Counted from the stretch's first letter, positions 10,097 through 21,003 are shown. The stretch is DNA of 33,588 nt from Candidatus Hennigella equi (GCA_018064845.1 JAGHUK010000026.1:1-33588), one strand, 5' to 3'. The notes: generated by a model from the sequence alone, not told the origin. Translations and numbers: made by a program.

Positions 10097-10900
10097 ATGA
10101 TTGAACAAAAAGTAAAGAAAACGCGCAACCCTTTTAAACTCATTCCATGATACGGATGAGTTGGAGCAGTAATTTTTATTGTTTTTCAAATAGGTTTATA
10201 TAAATTGGGCGGATTCTTATCTGAGAAATTAGTATCACCACACTGAAGTGTTTGCCCTAAAATTCCAGTGATTGATGATGCAATACCATATTGCCCATAT
10301 TTCTTTATTCAAATTTATTTCTTAGCATATGCTTTTTGATTCATAGCACCGCTATGAATATCAACTGGTAAGAAAGAAAATTTCATAAACTTTATGATTT
10401 ATGGAACAATTGCTTCGTTTATTGGTTTTATTTGATTTGTTTTAATGCCAAGCGTAATGAATAGAACTGATCATGAGGTTATTATTAACAACTTAGTTGT
10501 TCCTGCTGAAAACCTAATAGAAAAAGCGAAGTCAATCAAAACTCCATTCACAAGATTTTTAGTTCAAGCGATCATTGCTATGGATACAGGAGATTTAGGA
10601 TGAAACCTTTGCCCATCATACCATTGTATGGCTTCAGCGCTATGTGCTTTTGGTGTAATGAGAATTAAACAACACCATTTAGGAACTAGAATTGGTTTTG
10701 AAGTAATGGCCGTATTGGTGTTCTTATCTACTGTTTTTGTAAAACAACACTACTTTGCAGACATATTAGGAGGTATTGGTGTGGCAGCAATCCCATACCT
10801 ATTAACTAGATTTGTTTGACATCCAGGTGAAAAAATAATGTTAAATAACCCACAATTCCTACAAATAAAGCGATTAAAGAAAAGTAATAAAAAAAAGTAG
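10097..10900 (+). CDS. PAP2-superfamily membrane phosphatase/phosphotransferase, paralogue B
   Basis: A 267-residue protein, clearly a tandem duplicate of the preceding gene: both have PWYGW near residue 18, PYFF about residue 80, a PS(F/Y)HC motif (here P173-S-Y-H176-C) and VKQHYFAD (H218, D222). About six transmembrane helices are predicted. The two differ strongly outside the motifs, so the duplication is old and both copies have been kept, which suggests different substrates. The start is one base after the upstream TAG, with no clear ribosome site of its own, so translation is probably coupled. It ends at a bidirectional hairpin shared with aspS. Confidence 0.8.
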
Positions 10901-10916
10901 AGTTTAACTCTACTTT
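10894..10916. terminator. bidirectional terminator between the PAP2 pair and aspS
   Basis: Stem AAAGTAGAG (10894-10902), loop TTTAA, CTCTACTTT (10908-10916), followed by CTTTT on the plus strand and preceded by an A run that gives a T run on the minus strand. It contains both convergent stop codons. Confidence 0.85.
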
Positions 10917-12634
10917 TCTTTTACTTGAAGGAATAGATCATCTAATCCTTCGGCACTTGCAGCACTTGGTGCATCTAACATCAAATCTATTCCATGTGAA
11001 TTCTTTGGGAAAGCGATAACATCACGGATAGTATCTGCTTTAGTTAAGATCATAATTAAACGATCTAAACCAATTGCTATTCCACCATGAGGCGGAACAC
11101 CATAATCAAATGCATTTAACAAGTATCCAAACTTAGCTTGTGCTTGTTCTGGAGTTAATCCAATTGCATTGAACATTCTCTTTTGAATGCTAGTGTTTGT
11201 AATTCTTATAGAACCACCACCGATTTCATAACCGTTTAAAACAATATCATAAGCTCTTGCTCTAGCGTTAGCTTTATCAGTATCAAAGTTTTTTAAACTT
11301 TGTTTTGATGGAGAAGTAAATGGGTGGTGTGCAGCTGCATACTTACCAGTTTCTTCATCATATTCAAATAATGGTCAGTTAACAACCCATGTGAAAGCTA
11401 GTTCATCAGGATTAGCAAATTTATAAATATTGTTACATGCAATTCTTGCAGCACCCAATGTAGCATTAACCTTATCTTGTTTACCAGCACATAAAATTAA
11501 TGTTCCAGTTTTAAATCCAAAGCTATTAAAAGCTGTATTAGCTTTTCCATCTTCAATTATTCGAGCAATAGAACCTTCAAATTTGTGTCCATCCTTGAAT
11601 GTAATATAAGCAATTTGCAAGCCTTTATCAGTGGCAAATTTTTGAACAGTTTCAAATTCATTCTTAGTCATTAATTTTTGGTCAATCGCAAAACCTTTAA
11701 CCACACCTTTATCTAGTAAGATATTGTTAAAGATTTTGAATTGTGTGCCTTCAAAATATTGTGATAAGTCTGCCAATTTTAGATTATATCTAAGGTCTGG
11801 TTTATCAACACCATAGAAATTCATACAATCATCATATTGCATAACTCTAAATGGAGTTTGAATTTCAAGATTCATTGTCTTTTTAAGAGCATGTTTAAAC
11901 ATCTTTTCAACAACTCTCATGATGTCTTTTTCTTCAATAAAAGACATCTCCATGTCTAGTTGTGTAAATTCAGGTTGACGATCTGCTCTTAAGTCTTCAT
12001 CTCTAAAACATTTAGCTATTTGAAAGTATTTCAAAAAGCCAGCAACCATTAATAGTTGTTTAAAGATTTGTGGACTTTGTGGTAATGCTCAGAAATGGTT
12101 TGGTGCATTACGCGTAGGAACAATATAGTCTCTTGCTCCTTCAGGAGTTGGCTTAGCTAAACAAGGAGTTTCAACATCAACAAAATCTTGCTTAACTAAA
12201 TAGTTTCTAAGTTCATTAATGAATTTAGAACGGAAGATAATTTTGTCTCTTACTACGTTTCTTCTCAAGTCTAAGTAACGGTGTTGTAATCTGATGTCTT
12301 CCAAAGCATCAGTTACATCTTCAACAATCATTGGGGTAGTTTTAGCTAATGATAAAACTTTAAGTGCAGAACACTTAATTTCTATTTTTCCTGTTTTTAA
12401 TTTATCGTTGGGTGTTTTTCTAGCAACAACAGTTCCCTTAACTTGAACAACAGACTCTCTTGTTAAGTTATCTAACTTAATTGTTTCATCGGCAATAACT
12501 TGAACAAGACCATATCTATCAGATATATCCAAGAAAGTGATGGAACCCATCTTTCTTATTTTTTTAATTCACCCTTTAATAGTTACTTGTTTGTTAATGA
12601 ATTTTTCATTAACTTTACCGCAATATAATTTCAT
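10910..12634 (-). CDS. aspS: aspartyl-tRNA synthetase
   Basis: A 574-residue class IIb synthetase charging tRNA-Asp. The order is an N-terminal OB-fold anticodon domain ([12 protein letters not shown]... [19 protein letters not shown]), [30 protein letters not shown], motif 2 [18 protein letters not shown], the bacterial GAD insertion in the middle, and motif 3 [12 protein letters not shown]. Two in-frame UGA codons (KGWIKK and VVNWPLFEY) show the mycoplasma code. The start at 12634 is the first ATG, 2 nt after the hisS stop, and gives the complete OB domain; the internal ATG at 12550 would truncate it. hisS-aspS is the usual Firmicutes order. Confidence 0.96.
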
Positions 12635-12636
12635 AA

Positions 12637-13926
12637 TTATTCTTCTTTACCTTTTTTCTTAAGAAAGTAATCTACAAGTTTATCAATCTTAACTTCATCT
12701 TGTTTCATTGTTAATTGGTTCTTTACAAGAACAGATTGTTTTTTAACATCTTTAGGGCCAACAATTATTACATATTTGGCATTTTGACTTTCAGCATATT
12801 TAAAATGCTTTTCAAGCTTAGTTGTATTGTGGTTAGTTGTACAACTAAATCCGGCAATTTTTAATGTTTTAGCAATCATTGTTGAAACTAAATTTGTTTC
12901 ATCAGACAAGTTTGCAATCACAACATTAATATGTTTATATTCATCGCTTGCTTTCTTTAAGATTGCGTTACCAGTTAAAGCAACTAACAATCTTTCAATT
13001 CCTAATGCGAAGCCAACACAGTTGGAATCGTCACCACCCAATTCTTTAGTCATTGTGTTGTATCTACCGCCACCAACTAAAGTTGGTTGTCCTTTTAATA
13101 AATCAGAGGTTGATTCAATTTCAAAAATAAAATTACAATAGTAATCCAACCCTCTTACCAATGTTTCATCTATAACATATGGAACTTGTAATTCAGATAA
13201 AGCATTTGTAATTTTCTTAAAGTGTTCAATTTCTTCAGGGGTTGCAAATTGTGTTACCTTTGGAGCAAGTTTAACAAATGGTTTTACTCCATCCACTTTG
13301 TCATCTAGAATCCTTAAAGGATTACGATCTAATCTTGCAATTGAATCATCAGTAAGTTGGTCTTTAAAATCAGCAAAATATTTCTTTAAAGCATCAATTC
13401 ATTTAGCTCTTGTTGCGCTAGAACATATATTGTTGATCTTAATTACATAATCGTTAAGACCAAAGGCCTTAAGGATGGATTCTGCAAGCAGAATCATATC
13501 AACATCATCATAATAAGAATCAGAACCAATACACTCAACACCGAATTGGTGGAATAATCTTAGACGACCACTTTGTGGTCTTTCATATCTATACATTGGT
13601 TCTACATAAAAGAATTTAATTGGATGAGCCATTCTATGTAATAGTTTGTTTTCTACTACTGCACGACAAACACTAGCGGTTAATTCTGGTCTTAAAACCA
13701 TGTCTCTATCACCTTTATCTTTGAATTCATAGAATTCTTTATTAACGATATCTGATGTGTCACCAACAGTTCTAATAAATAATTCTTTGTATTCAAAAGT
13801 AGGAGTTTTTATTTGATAAAAACCATTTAACTTAGCTATTGTTTTACAAGTTTGACATACAATGTCAAACCCAGGTTCTAGTTCATATATATAGTCTTGG
13901 GTACCTCTTGGTTTTGTTAAATTCAT
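12637..13926 (-). CDS. hisS: histidyl-tRNA synthetase
   Basis: A 429-residue class II synthetase. Visible signatures: RGTQDYI at the N terminus, motif 2 MYRYERPQSGRLRLFHQFGVE, the histidine-specific loops LVRGLDYY and LVGGGRYN, motif 3 GFALGIERLL, and a C-terminal anticodon-binding domain with NVVIANLSDE. An in-frame UGA encodes Trp in TRAKWIDALK. Start ATG 13926 is preceded by GGAGG (13935-13931), the best Shine-Dalgarno of the window. It is first in an operon with aspS. No T-box leader fits in the 89-nt divergent region shared with secDF. Confidence 0.96.
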
Positions 13927-13930
13927 ATTG

Positions 13931-13935
13931 CCTCC
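13931..13935 (-). promoter_or_regulatory. Shine-Dalgarno of hisS
   Basis: Minus-strand GGAGG, 4 nt before the ATG, fixing the hisS start. Confidence 0.75.
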
Positions 13936-13949
13936 AATAGATAGTTATT

Positions 13950-13955
13950 ATTATA
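13950..13955 (-). promoter_or_regulatory. -10 box of hisS-aspS
   Basis: A perfect TATAAT on the minus strand, 23 nt before the hisS ATG. No convincing -35 is present, which is common in mollicutes. Confidence 0.5.
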
Positions 13956-13989
13956 AATTAAAAAATATATTAAATATTTACAATAAAGT

Positions 13990-14009
13990 TTAATTATGTA
14001 TATAATTAA
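13990..14009. repeat. 8-4-8 A/T inverted repeat over the secDF -10 region
   Basis: TTAATTAT (13990-13997), spacer GTAT, ATAATTAA (14002-14009), in the hisS/secDF divergent region. It covers the -10 box TATAAT of secDF. Confidence 0.5.
14001..14006 (+). promoter_or_regulatory. -10 box of secDF-apt; likely leaderless transcript
   Basis: TATAAT ends 9 nt before the ATG at 14016. A start about 7 nt downstream leaves at most about 3 nt of leader, and no Shine-Dalgarno is present. Confidence 0.55.
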
Positions 14010-14015
14010 GAAACT

Positions 14016-17000
14016 ATGGAAAATATCAACCAAAATAATAAAAAATTTGGTTCTAAAAAATCTAAATCATCAATCTTATCGATTGGTTTTTCTGCTATTC
14101 TAGCAGCTGGTGCTTTAGCTGGTTCTGGTGTAGGCATTTGAAACATCGCTAAAAACTATACTGATAGTGCTGAATTTACTAAAACTGTCAGCGGAAGAAT
14201 CAAAATTGATCCAGCAGCTTTATTAGATGACGATCAAAAGAAATTGCAAACTAAACAAGAAGCTGAAGATATCGTTAAAGATTGTGCCGACAAATTATCT
14301 AGATGATTAAAGGACTCTGGTCAAAAATCATATGACGTGTCATATGAAGTTTATGACAAAGGCGAAGATGATAACCAATATTTTGGTTATTTAAGTGCAA
14401 ACTTTGAAGTAAGTAAAATTAATAAAAAACATATTACTTCAGAAGACGACAAAGAAAAGAAGATTGATAATGATCCATATTTATCTTTCTTTGATTCAAA
14501 AGCATTCAATTCTAATGAAAAAACGATAGTATATCGTTGATATATTGAAAACCCAGGTGAAGAAATTGTTCGTCCTAAATATTCAATTATTCCATTTAGA
14601 CAATTATTTAGTATTCCTAAAAAAGTTGATCCAAAGGATCCTAAAGTAAAACCATTAGTTGATAGTGATGGTAATAATGGTGTTCTATTTACAATAAATG
14701 ATCAACCAAAATTAAAGGCAATCTTTGAAGATTTAGCTAAAGCTAAACAAGCAAAAGAACAAAAAGATCCTGAACCAAGTAATGATGATATCAAAACTTA
14801 TTGTCAACCAAGATTATATGTAGTTAATAACTTACAAGGTTTGTGTGATGAAGCTAACTATCATATTGCTAACTGAATGGCACATGACCGTGGCGAAGAT
14901 TTAGAATATGATGATATCTATAAAGATTCTGATTATGCAAACTTTGCTAATTCATATTACAAGAATGATATTGATGGTAGCGAAAGAAAAACTGATGATG
15001 CTAGACAACGAGCATTTAAATTAGACTCAGCTATATCACATGACGATGAGCAAGTAGAACTTGAAAATATTGATTTGTTCAATTATATTGATCAAGCTAC
15101 TCCTGGTACAAACGCTATCAGCTTTACAAACAAGTATGTTGATAAGATTGTAACTATTGATGATTTTGACAAAATTATTCCAAAGAAGATTACAGACGAC
15201 TATAAAAACGATGTTAATTTTGATAACTGAGAAAGCTGAGAAATTAACTCAATAACATATTTGTGATACCAAACAGCATCAAAGAATGATGCGACTACTT
15301 ATTTGAATAACCAAATAAAATATGGTTTTGATAAAGCAACCATTGTTAATTTTGATTTTAGCGATATTACTGGAAAAGGTGTTGAAGCAGCAAAAAAAGT
15401 TTTAGATAAATTCCAAGGCAAAGAACTTAAGAAAACAGATATTGCTCCAACATTTACTGAAACTATTTTTGGTGGAAGTCATTTAGTTGGAATTTTAAGT
15501 TTAGGATTCTTGATTTTCCTAGTTACCCTTTTAATACTCTTAGCTGTACTTTATAGAACAACTGGTGTTATGAGTTGAATCTGCATGATATTTGCACTAT
15601 CTATGACTGCATTAATTGCAACTATCGGTTCAACTGCTATTAGCATGTCATTATTATTTGGATTATTTACACTAGCTGTTATTGGGTTCATGGCTTCATT
15701 AACAATTTGTGGTCGTATGAAACGAAGACTTAGATCTCATGAAGATACGCAAGTAATGATTAGTAAAACATTTAAAAAATCATTATTGCCTATGGCAGAC
15801 ATAAGTGTCATCACATTAATCTTTGGTGTTTGTTTTATTTACATCGCTCCAATTAGTTTAAACTCTTTAGGACTAGTATTAACAATAGGCGCTTTCTTAA
15901 CATTTATAAGTGTTTACTTATTTAATGGCTTATTACACATTCTATTCTTTAACAATAAAGCAATGATTGGTAAGTACCAATTCTTCGGTAAGCCAAGTAA
16001 TAAGGCTAACGAAATGTTAGCTCAAAGCAACAATGCCGTACCAGTAAGTATGGATGCTACAAGACTTGAGCTTCCTTACTTTAGTACTATGAGCAAAAAG
16101 AAAATTGATGCTACTGGTAAAAGAGCATTAATTGCCTTATGTGTTGTTGCAGTATTATTAATTGCCGGAATTATTGTCTTTAGTGTTCTTGGATTTACAA
16201 GCGCAAGTATTTTCCATACAACAAACTGTATTATGGTTAGATATGAAGGAGATTTAGTTCCATTACTACCAGACTTTAGTTATGTTTCAATTAAACATGA
16301 TACATTATCTAATTGATGATATATTTATACAAATGCTGGCAATACAACCCAAATAGCTCAAACAATTGCAGAAACATTAAAAGTTGATTTGGGCATTGAT
16401 GTTTTGGCACAAGGAATTTTAGGATCAACAAACCAAGATATTTTAAATTTTGCTTTAATTTCTATTTTAGTTGCTACATTATGTTCTGCAGTTTATGCAG
16501 CATTAAGATACAACTGAATTGCGTTCATACCTATGGTATTAGGTGCATTTGCTGTGCCTCTATTGATTCTAGGTATTGCATCAATTTGCCAAGTTAAATT
16601 TGATCAATTTGTTGTAACCGGATTTGTCTTTGTCACAGCAATTAATTCTATTTTCAGCATGACATTAATTGGAAGTATTAATGAAGCTTGAAGCAGAAAA
16701 GATGCTTACACAAATAGCGAATTTAAATATATTGTTAATGTTGCTTTAAGCAATGATTGAACATTTATTTGAAATACTGCAGTAGCATACTTGCTATTCA
16801 TTCTTTTATTTGGATTAACAGCACCAATAGCTGTAAGTACGGTTTCAACTATTGTATTATTAGTTATCGCTTGTATCATCACAATTATAATTACACCACT
16901 TACAACATCATTTGTTCTTTACCAATTCATGAAAGTTAGAAATAGTGTTTTGAATAGAATCGTTGAAAGAAATAAGAACAAAGTCATCATTAATTATGAT

Positions 17001-17087
17001 GATATTGATGAACAAGGAATTGAAGGTATTAACCAATTCACAAAGAAAATTCCAGTTTCAAAACCACAAAATCAACAAGGAGAATAA
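14016..17087 (+). CDS. secDF: SecDF-like protein-export membrane protein, degenerate RND type
   Basis: A 1023-residue protein with the 12-helix SecDF plan: TM1 about 21-46, a large outside domain 47-490, five helices about 492-640, TM7 about 703-726, a short outside domain about 727-815, then five helices to about 985. SecDF pulls translocated proteins out of the Sec channel using the proton gradient. ISKTFKKSLLPMADISVITLIF (about 580) aligns with the SecD segment GFKRAFSTILDANVTTLI. However, the helix that carries the conserved VDANV Asp reads AVIGFMASLTICGRMKR (554-570), with no acidic residue. The first outside domain is large for SecD and very acidic. It is translationally close to apt (2 nt), an order I recall from M. 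genitalium MG277-MG276. Fold assignment is good; proton coupling is doubtful. Confidence 0.75.
17077..17082 (+). promoter_or_regulatory. Shine-Dalgarno deciding the GTG start of apt
   Basis: AAGGAG, 7 nt before GTG 17090. No ATG lies at a suitable distance; the first in-frame ATG (17123) is 12 codons in and would remove the start of the family fold. Confidence 0.7.
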
Positions 17088-17089
17088 TT

Positions 17090-17626
17090 GTGTCAAAAAA
17101 TTTAAATATTATTAAAAAAACAATGAAGGTCGTTCCAGACTTTCCTAAAAAAGGAATTAGCTTTAAGGATATTACACCTATCTTTACTAAACCTAACGTT
17201 TTAAAGTTAACAATTAATGAAATGATAAAAACAATCAAAGGACAAAAATTTGATGTTGTAGTTGCTTTAGAATCTAGAGGATTTTGATTCGGCACACTAA
17301 TTGCACAAGCTTTAAACTTACCTTTTGTTCCTATAAGAAAAAAAGGTAAGCTACCAAGAAAAACAGTTTCTGTAAGTTATGCACTTGAATATGGTAAGGA
17401 TACAATTGAATTACATAAACAAGACATTAAACCAGGATCTAATGTTTTAATTGTTGATGATATTGTTGCAACAGGTGGAACTGTATTAGCTGTTAAGAAA
17501 ATGATGAAACAAATTAAAGCTAAAGCAAATCACTTACTTGTTTTAGGCGTCTTAGCTGAATTGCCTGAAGGCCCAGCAAAAATAGCTAAAGCTGGTATAA
17601 AAGTTCATTATTTGCTAGATCTTTAA
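17090..17626 (+). CDS. apt: adenine phosphoribosyltransferase
   Basis: A 178-residue purine-salvage enzyme making AMP from adenine and PRPP. Features: VPDFPKKGISFKDITP near residue 20, ALESRGFWFG (Trp from UGA), PFVPIRKKGKLP, and the PRPP-binding loop VLIVDDIVATGGT. LLVLGVLAELPEGPAKIA completes the family pattern. Length is normal (about 170-180). Initiation is at GTG with AAGGAG upstream, 2 nt after the secDF stop, so it shares that transcript. Essential-type function in an organism that cannot make purines. Confidence 0.96.
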
Positions 17627-17633
17627 TCTAAGA

Positions 17634-17656
17634 AAAAATAGGCATTGCCTATTTTT
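17634..17656 (+). terminator. Rho-independent terminator after apt
   Basis: AAAAATAGGC (17634-17643), loop ATT, GCCTATTTTT (17647-17656), then CTTTTTT. Confidence 0.88.
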
Positions 17657-17701
17657 CTTTTTTATTAATTTATATTATTTAATTTAAAAAATAATTGTTT
17701 G

Positions 17702-17707
17702 TATAAT
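17702..17707 (+). promoter_or_regulatory. -10 box of the ispF-hpt(-ftsH) transcript
   Basis: TATAAT directly preceded by TG, as also at 24924 and 29385. The predicted start is near 17714, leaving about 11 nt of leader without a Shine-Dalgarno. Confidence 0.55.
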
Positions 17708-17726
17708 AAATATCTATATTTATTAT
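17703..17726. repeat. 10-4-10 A/T inverted repeat spanning the ispF -10 box and start codon
   Basis: ATAATAAATA (17703-17712), spacer TCTA, TATTTATTAT (17717-17726). The left arm holds most of the TATAAT box and the right arm covers the first two bases of the ispF ATG. Confidence 0.6.
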
Positions 17727-18183
17727 GGAATTTATAGGTTTTGGAAAAGATATTCATAAAATTACTAAAGCAAAATCAAGAATTGTTTTAGGTGGTTATG
17801 AGTTTAATAGCAATTACAAAATTATTGCCGTATCTGATGGCGATTTAGTTTTGCATTCTGTTGCCGATGCCATTCTTGGCGCGTGTCAAGGTGGAGACAT
17901 TGGTATAGCTTTTCCAGATACAGATGTTAAATGCAAAAGAATGAATTCAAAATTAATCCTAGATTATGCATTGACTATGGCAAAAGCAAAAGGGTTAAGC
18001 ATCAACAACGTTGATATCACAATTGTTAGTGATAAAATCATGATCCATCCAATCCGTAAAAACATTGTTGCAAGCATACAAAAATTATTAGGAACAAAAA
18101 AAGTTAATGTTAAAGCAACAAGATTCGAACAAAATTTGAATCTAATTGAATGTGATTCAATAGTGTTAATGAAAGGAAAATAA
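17725..18183 (+). CDS. ispF: 2-C-methyl-D-erythritol 2,4-cyclodiphosphate synthase
   Basis: IspF makes the cyclic diphosphate intermediate of the MEP isoprenoid pathway. The 152-residue protein has the metal site D9-x-H11 in GFGKDIHK and H44 in SDGDLVLHSVADAILGA, followed by GDIGIAFPDTD, HPIRKNI and KATRFEQ. All recognised catalytic positions are present, so it should be active. Most mycoplasmas lack this pathway, so its presence implies that other dxs/dxr/isp genes lie elsewhere. The stop is one base before the hpt ATG, forming ispF-hpt-ftsH; in many Firmicutes tilS stands in this position. Product most likely serves undecaprenyl/polyprenyl or tRNA modification needs. Confidence 0.92.
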   Translation: MEFIGFGKDIHKITKAKSRIVLGGYEFNSNYKIIAVSDGDLVLHSVADAILGACQGGDIGIAFPDTDVKCKRMNSKLILDYALTMAKAKGLSINNVDITIVSDKIMIHPIRKNIVASIQKLLGTKKVNVKATRFEQNLNLIECDSIVLMKGK

Positions 18184-18184
18184 T

Positions 18185-18754
18185 ATGTCGCAAAAAATTT
18201 ATAAACCAAAATATGTTAAAAAGATTTTGATTAGTCAAAAGGAAGTTAAAGACGGAATTACAAAAGCAGCAAACTGAATTAATAAACGTTATTCTCATTG
18301 CAAGAAACGTCCAATTTTGCTTGCTATATTAAAGGGCGCAGTTCCATTCTATGCTGAATTAGTAATGCAATTACACTTTGATTTTCACTTTGATTTTATG
18401 GTTCTAAGTTCATTCCGTGGTCAAATGAAAGCAGTCACACAACCTAAAATTGTAACAGATATCATGAATGATATTAAAGGTAGGGATGTAATAGTTGTTG
18501 AAGACGTTCTTGATTCAGCTAAAACATTAACCGTTCTTAAGAAATATTTATTAAGCAAAAAACCAAATTCATTAAAGTTTATAGTCCTTGCTGATAAAGT
18601 TGATTTAAGACAAGTTCCATTTAAAGCAGATTATGCATGCTTTACAATAAGGGGAGATAAATTCTTAGTAGGTTATGGACTAGACATTAAGGAAATAGCT
18701 AGAAATCTTCCATATATAGCAGAGTTTGATAAAAAATATTTGAATAAACTATAA
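18185..18754 (+). CDS. hpt: hypoxanthine(-guanine) phosphoribosyltransferase
   Basis: A 189-residue purine-salvage enzyme forming IMP/GMP from hypoxanthine/guanine and PRPP. Seen: RPILLAILKGAVPFYAEL (residues about 39-56, the flexible-loop entry), DFMVLSSFRG, the PRPP loop VIVVEDVLDSAKTL (a conservative variant of VEDIIDTGxTL), LADKVDLRQVPFKADYACF and the C-terminal FLVGYGLD. UGA encodes Trp in KAANWINK. It lies directly upstream of ftsH, as in many Firmicutes, and shares the ispF promoter. Confidence 0.95.
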
Positions 18755-18781
18755 TATATAAGCAAATTAAGGGGGCAACCT

Positions 18782-20944
18782 ATGCAAAAAACAAAATTAC
18801 ACATCAATGCAGAAAAGCTTGAAGATGAATCAACTCAATCAACTGGAGTAAGTCCAGATGATAAAGTTGTTTATCAAAAGCAACCTGCTGATCCAGAAAC
18901 GAAGGCAAAAAGAAAAAGATCAATTATTAAATGAGTGTTAGCATTAACACTAATTGGTCTATTTATCTTCTTAATTGTTTGAAGTTGCACTCCAAAATAC
19001 AAACCTATTACTCCTTCCAAAGCAACAATTACCAGTGAAGGTAAGCTTCAATTAGATATTGACACTGAAGTAACTGGCGATGAATATATTGTTGATTTAA
19101 AAAACTTTGATAACTCAATCGCTTACTATTACCAAAACTTAGGAACAAATGCTGAAGTTTATTCAGTACATGCGATCCCTACAAATGTAAATAGAGAAAT
19201 TGAATTTAAATTGAAAGTTCAATTAATTGGTGATTCTAACCAATATACTATTGGTGGTGTAACCATTTCTTCAGAAGATCCAAACTACGGAACATTTGAA
19301 ATATGAGCTAAGAATCTTGAAACAAATGCTACTGTTCAATCAACAGGAAACAATATTGGTATCGTGCTTTTAAATATGTTACCAACAATTATCTTCCTAG
19401 TTGTTATCATCTGATACTTTAGTAAAATCACTAAAATGTCTGGAATGATGGGACAAGGAGAAGAATCAATCTTTGGTATGGGAAAATCTTCTGCTAAGAT
19501 CGCAAAAAGTAATGTTAAGTTTAGCGATGTTGCTGGTATTGAAGAAGAAAAGAACGAATTAATTGAAATCGTTGATTACTTAAAAAATCCAGAAAAATAT
19601 GCTGCAATGGGTGCAAGAACACCTAGAGGTGTAATTCTATATGGTCCTCCAGGAACTGGTAAAACATTGTTAGCTAAAGCTGTTGCTGGTGAAGCATCAG
19701 TACCATTCTTCCAAGCATCAGGTTCAAGCTTTGATGATATGTTAGTTGGTGTAGGTGCTAAGAGAGTTAGAGATTTATTTATGAGAGCTAAAAAAGCAGC
19801 TCCATCAATCATCTTTATTGATGAAATTGACTCTGTTGCTGGTAAGAGAGGAGCTAATGCTATAGCTGGTGGCAGTGGTGGCATTGCTGATCAAACAATC
19901 AACCAATTGCTTGCTGAAATGGATGGTTTCAACACAAGAACCGGTGTAGTTATTATGGCTGCAACAAACCGTCTAGATTCTCTAGATGAAGCCATTTTAA
20001 GACCAGGTAGATTTGATAGACATATTCAAGTAAACTTACCTGACATTAAAGAACGTGAAGCTATTTTAAAAATTCATGCAAGAAATAAAAACTTATCAAG
20101 CAAAGTAAGTTTAACAGATGTTGCAAGAAGAACTCCAGGTTTCTCTGGTGCGCAACTTGAAAACGTATTAAATGAAGCAACTTTACTTGCAGTAAGATTA
20201 GGCAAAACTGCAATTGGCATGTCTGAAATTGATGAAGCAATCGATCGTGTAATTGCTGGTCCTGCTAAGAAATCAAGAGTAATTACAGAAGAAGAAAAGA
20301 AACAAATTGCTTACCACGAAGCTGGTCACGCATTAGTTGGATTACACACAAAAGGTGGAGATGTAGTTGAAAAAATTACAATAATTCCACGTGGTATTGC
20401 TGCTGGTTATACATTATCTACTCCTGAAAAACAAGAACTTGCTATCCATAAAAAATCAGATCTATTAGCTATTGTTAGAACTACGTTAGGTGGTAGAGCC
20501 GCTGAAGAAGTTATTTATGGAAAAGATGCTATTTCTACTGGTGCAAGCAATGACTTATACAAAGTAACTAATATAGTTAAATCTATGGTAACTCAACTTG
20601 GTATGTCATCTGTTGGTATGACTCAATTTATTCCAACTGAAGGATCAACTCCAGCTTACGCTCCAAAGAGCTTTAGTGAAGCTACAAACCAAAAGATTGA
20701 TAAGGAAATTGAATCAATAATTCAATCTGAATATGCTAAAGCTAAGGATGTAATTAAGCATAACGGTAAAGAACTTGATTTAATTGTTGAAACATTACTA
20801 TTGTTAGAAACAATTGTTAAGAATCAAATCGACTACATCCACAAAGAATTAAAACTACCTCCAGAAGCTATTGAAAAGAAGAAAACTTTAGAGGCAGAAA
20901 AGAAAGAACAAGCTGCTGAGAAAAAGGGTTCAAAAGCAAAATAA
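18782..20944 (+). CDS. ftsH: ATP-dependent zinc metalloprotease FtsH
   Basis: A 720-residue membrane-anchored AAA+ protease degrading misfolded membrane and short-lived proteins. TM1 is about 47-68, an outside domain about 70-190, TM2 about 193-214. The AAA module has FSDVAGIEEEKNEL, Walker A GPPGTGKT (288-295), Walker B IIFIDEIDSV and the second region of homology NRLDSLDEAILRPGRFDR. The zinc site is HEAGH (H512, E513, H516). The N-terminal tail (about 45 residues) is longer than usual and the C terminus is a Lys/Glu-rich tail. The chosen ATG follows AAGGGGGC. It is 27 nt after hpt and ends at a strong terminator. Confidence 0.97.
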
Positions 20945-20951
20945 TAAAAAT

Positions 20952-20971
20952 AAGAGTACATATGTACTCTT
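20952..20971 (+). terminator. Rho-independent terminator after ftsH
   Basis: A 20-bp palindrome (AAGAGTAC stem, ATAT loop) followed by a run of Ts. Confidence 0.88.
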
Positions 20972-20977
20972 TTTTTA

Positions 20978-20983
20978 TATAAT
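20978..20983 (+). promoter_or_regulatory. -10 box of the small membrane protein gene
   Basis: TATAAT 20 nt before the ATG at 21004, with AAAGGA (20993-20998) as Shine-Dalgarno between them; this gene therefore has its own leader. Confidence 0.5.
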
Positions 20984-21003
20984 TAACCCATAAAGGATAA
21001 ATT

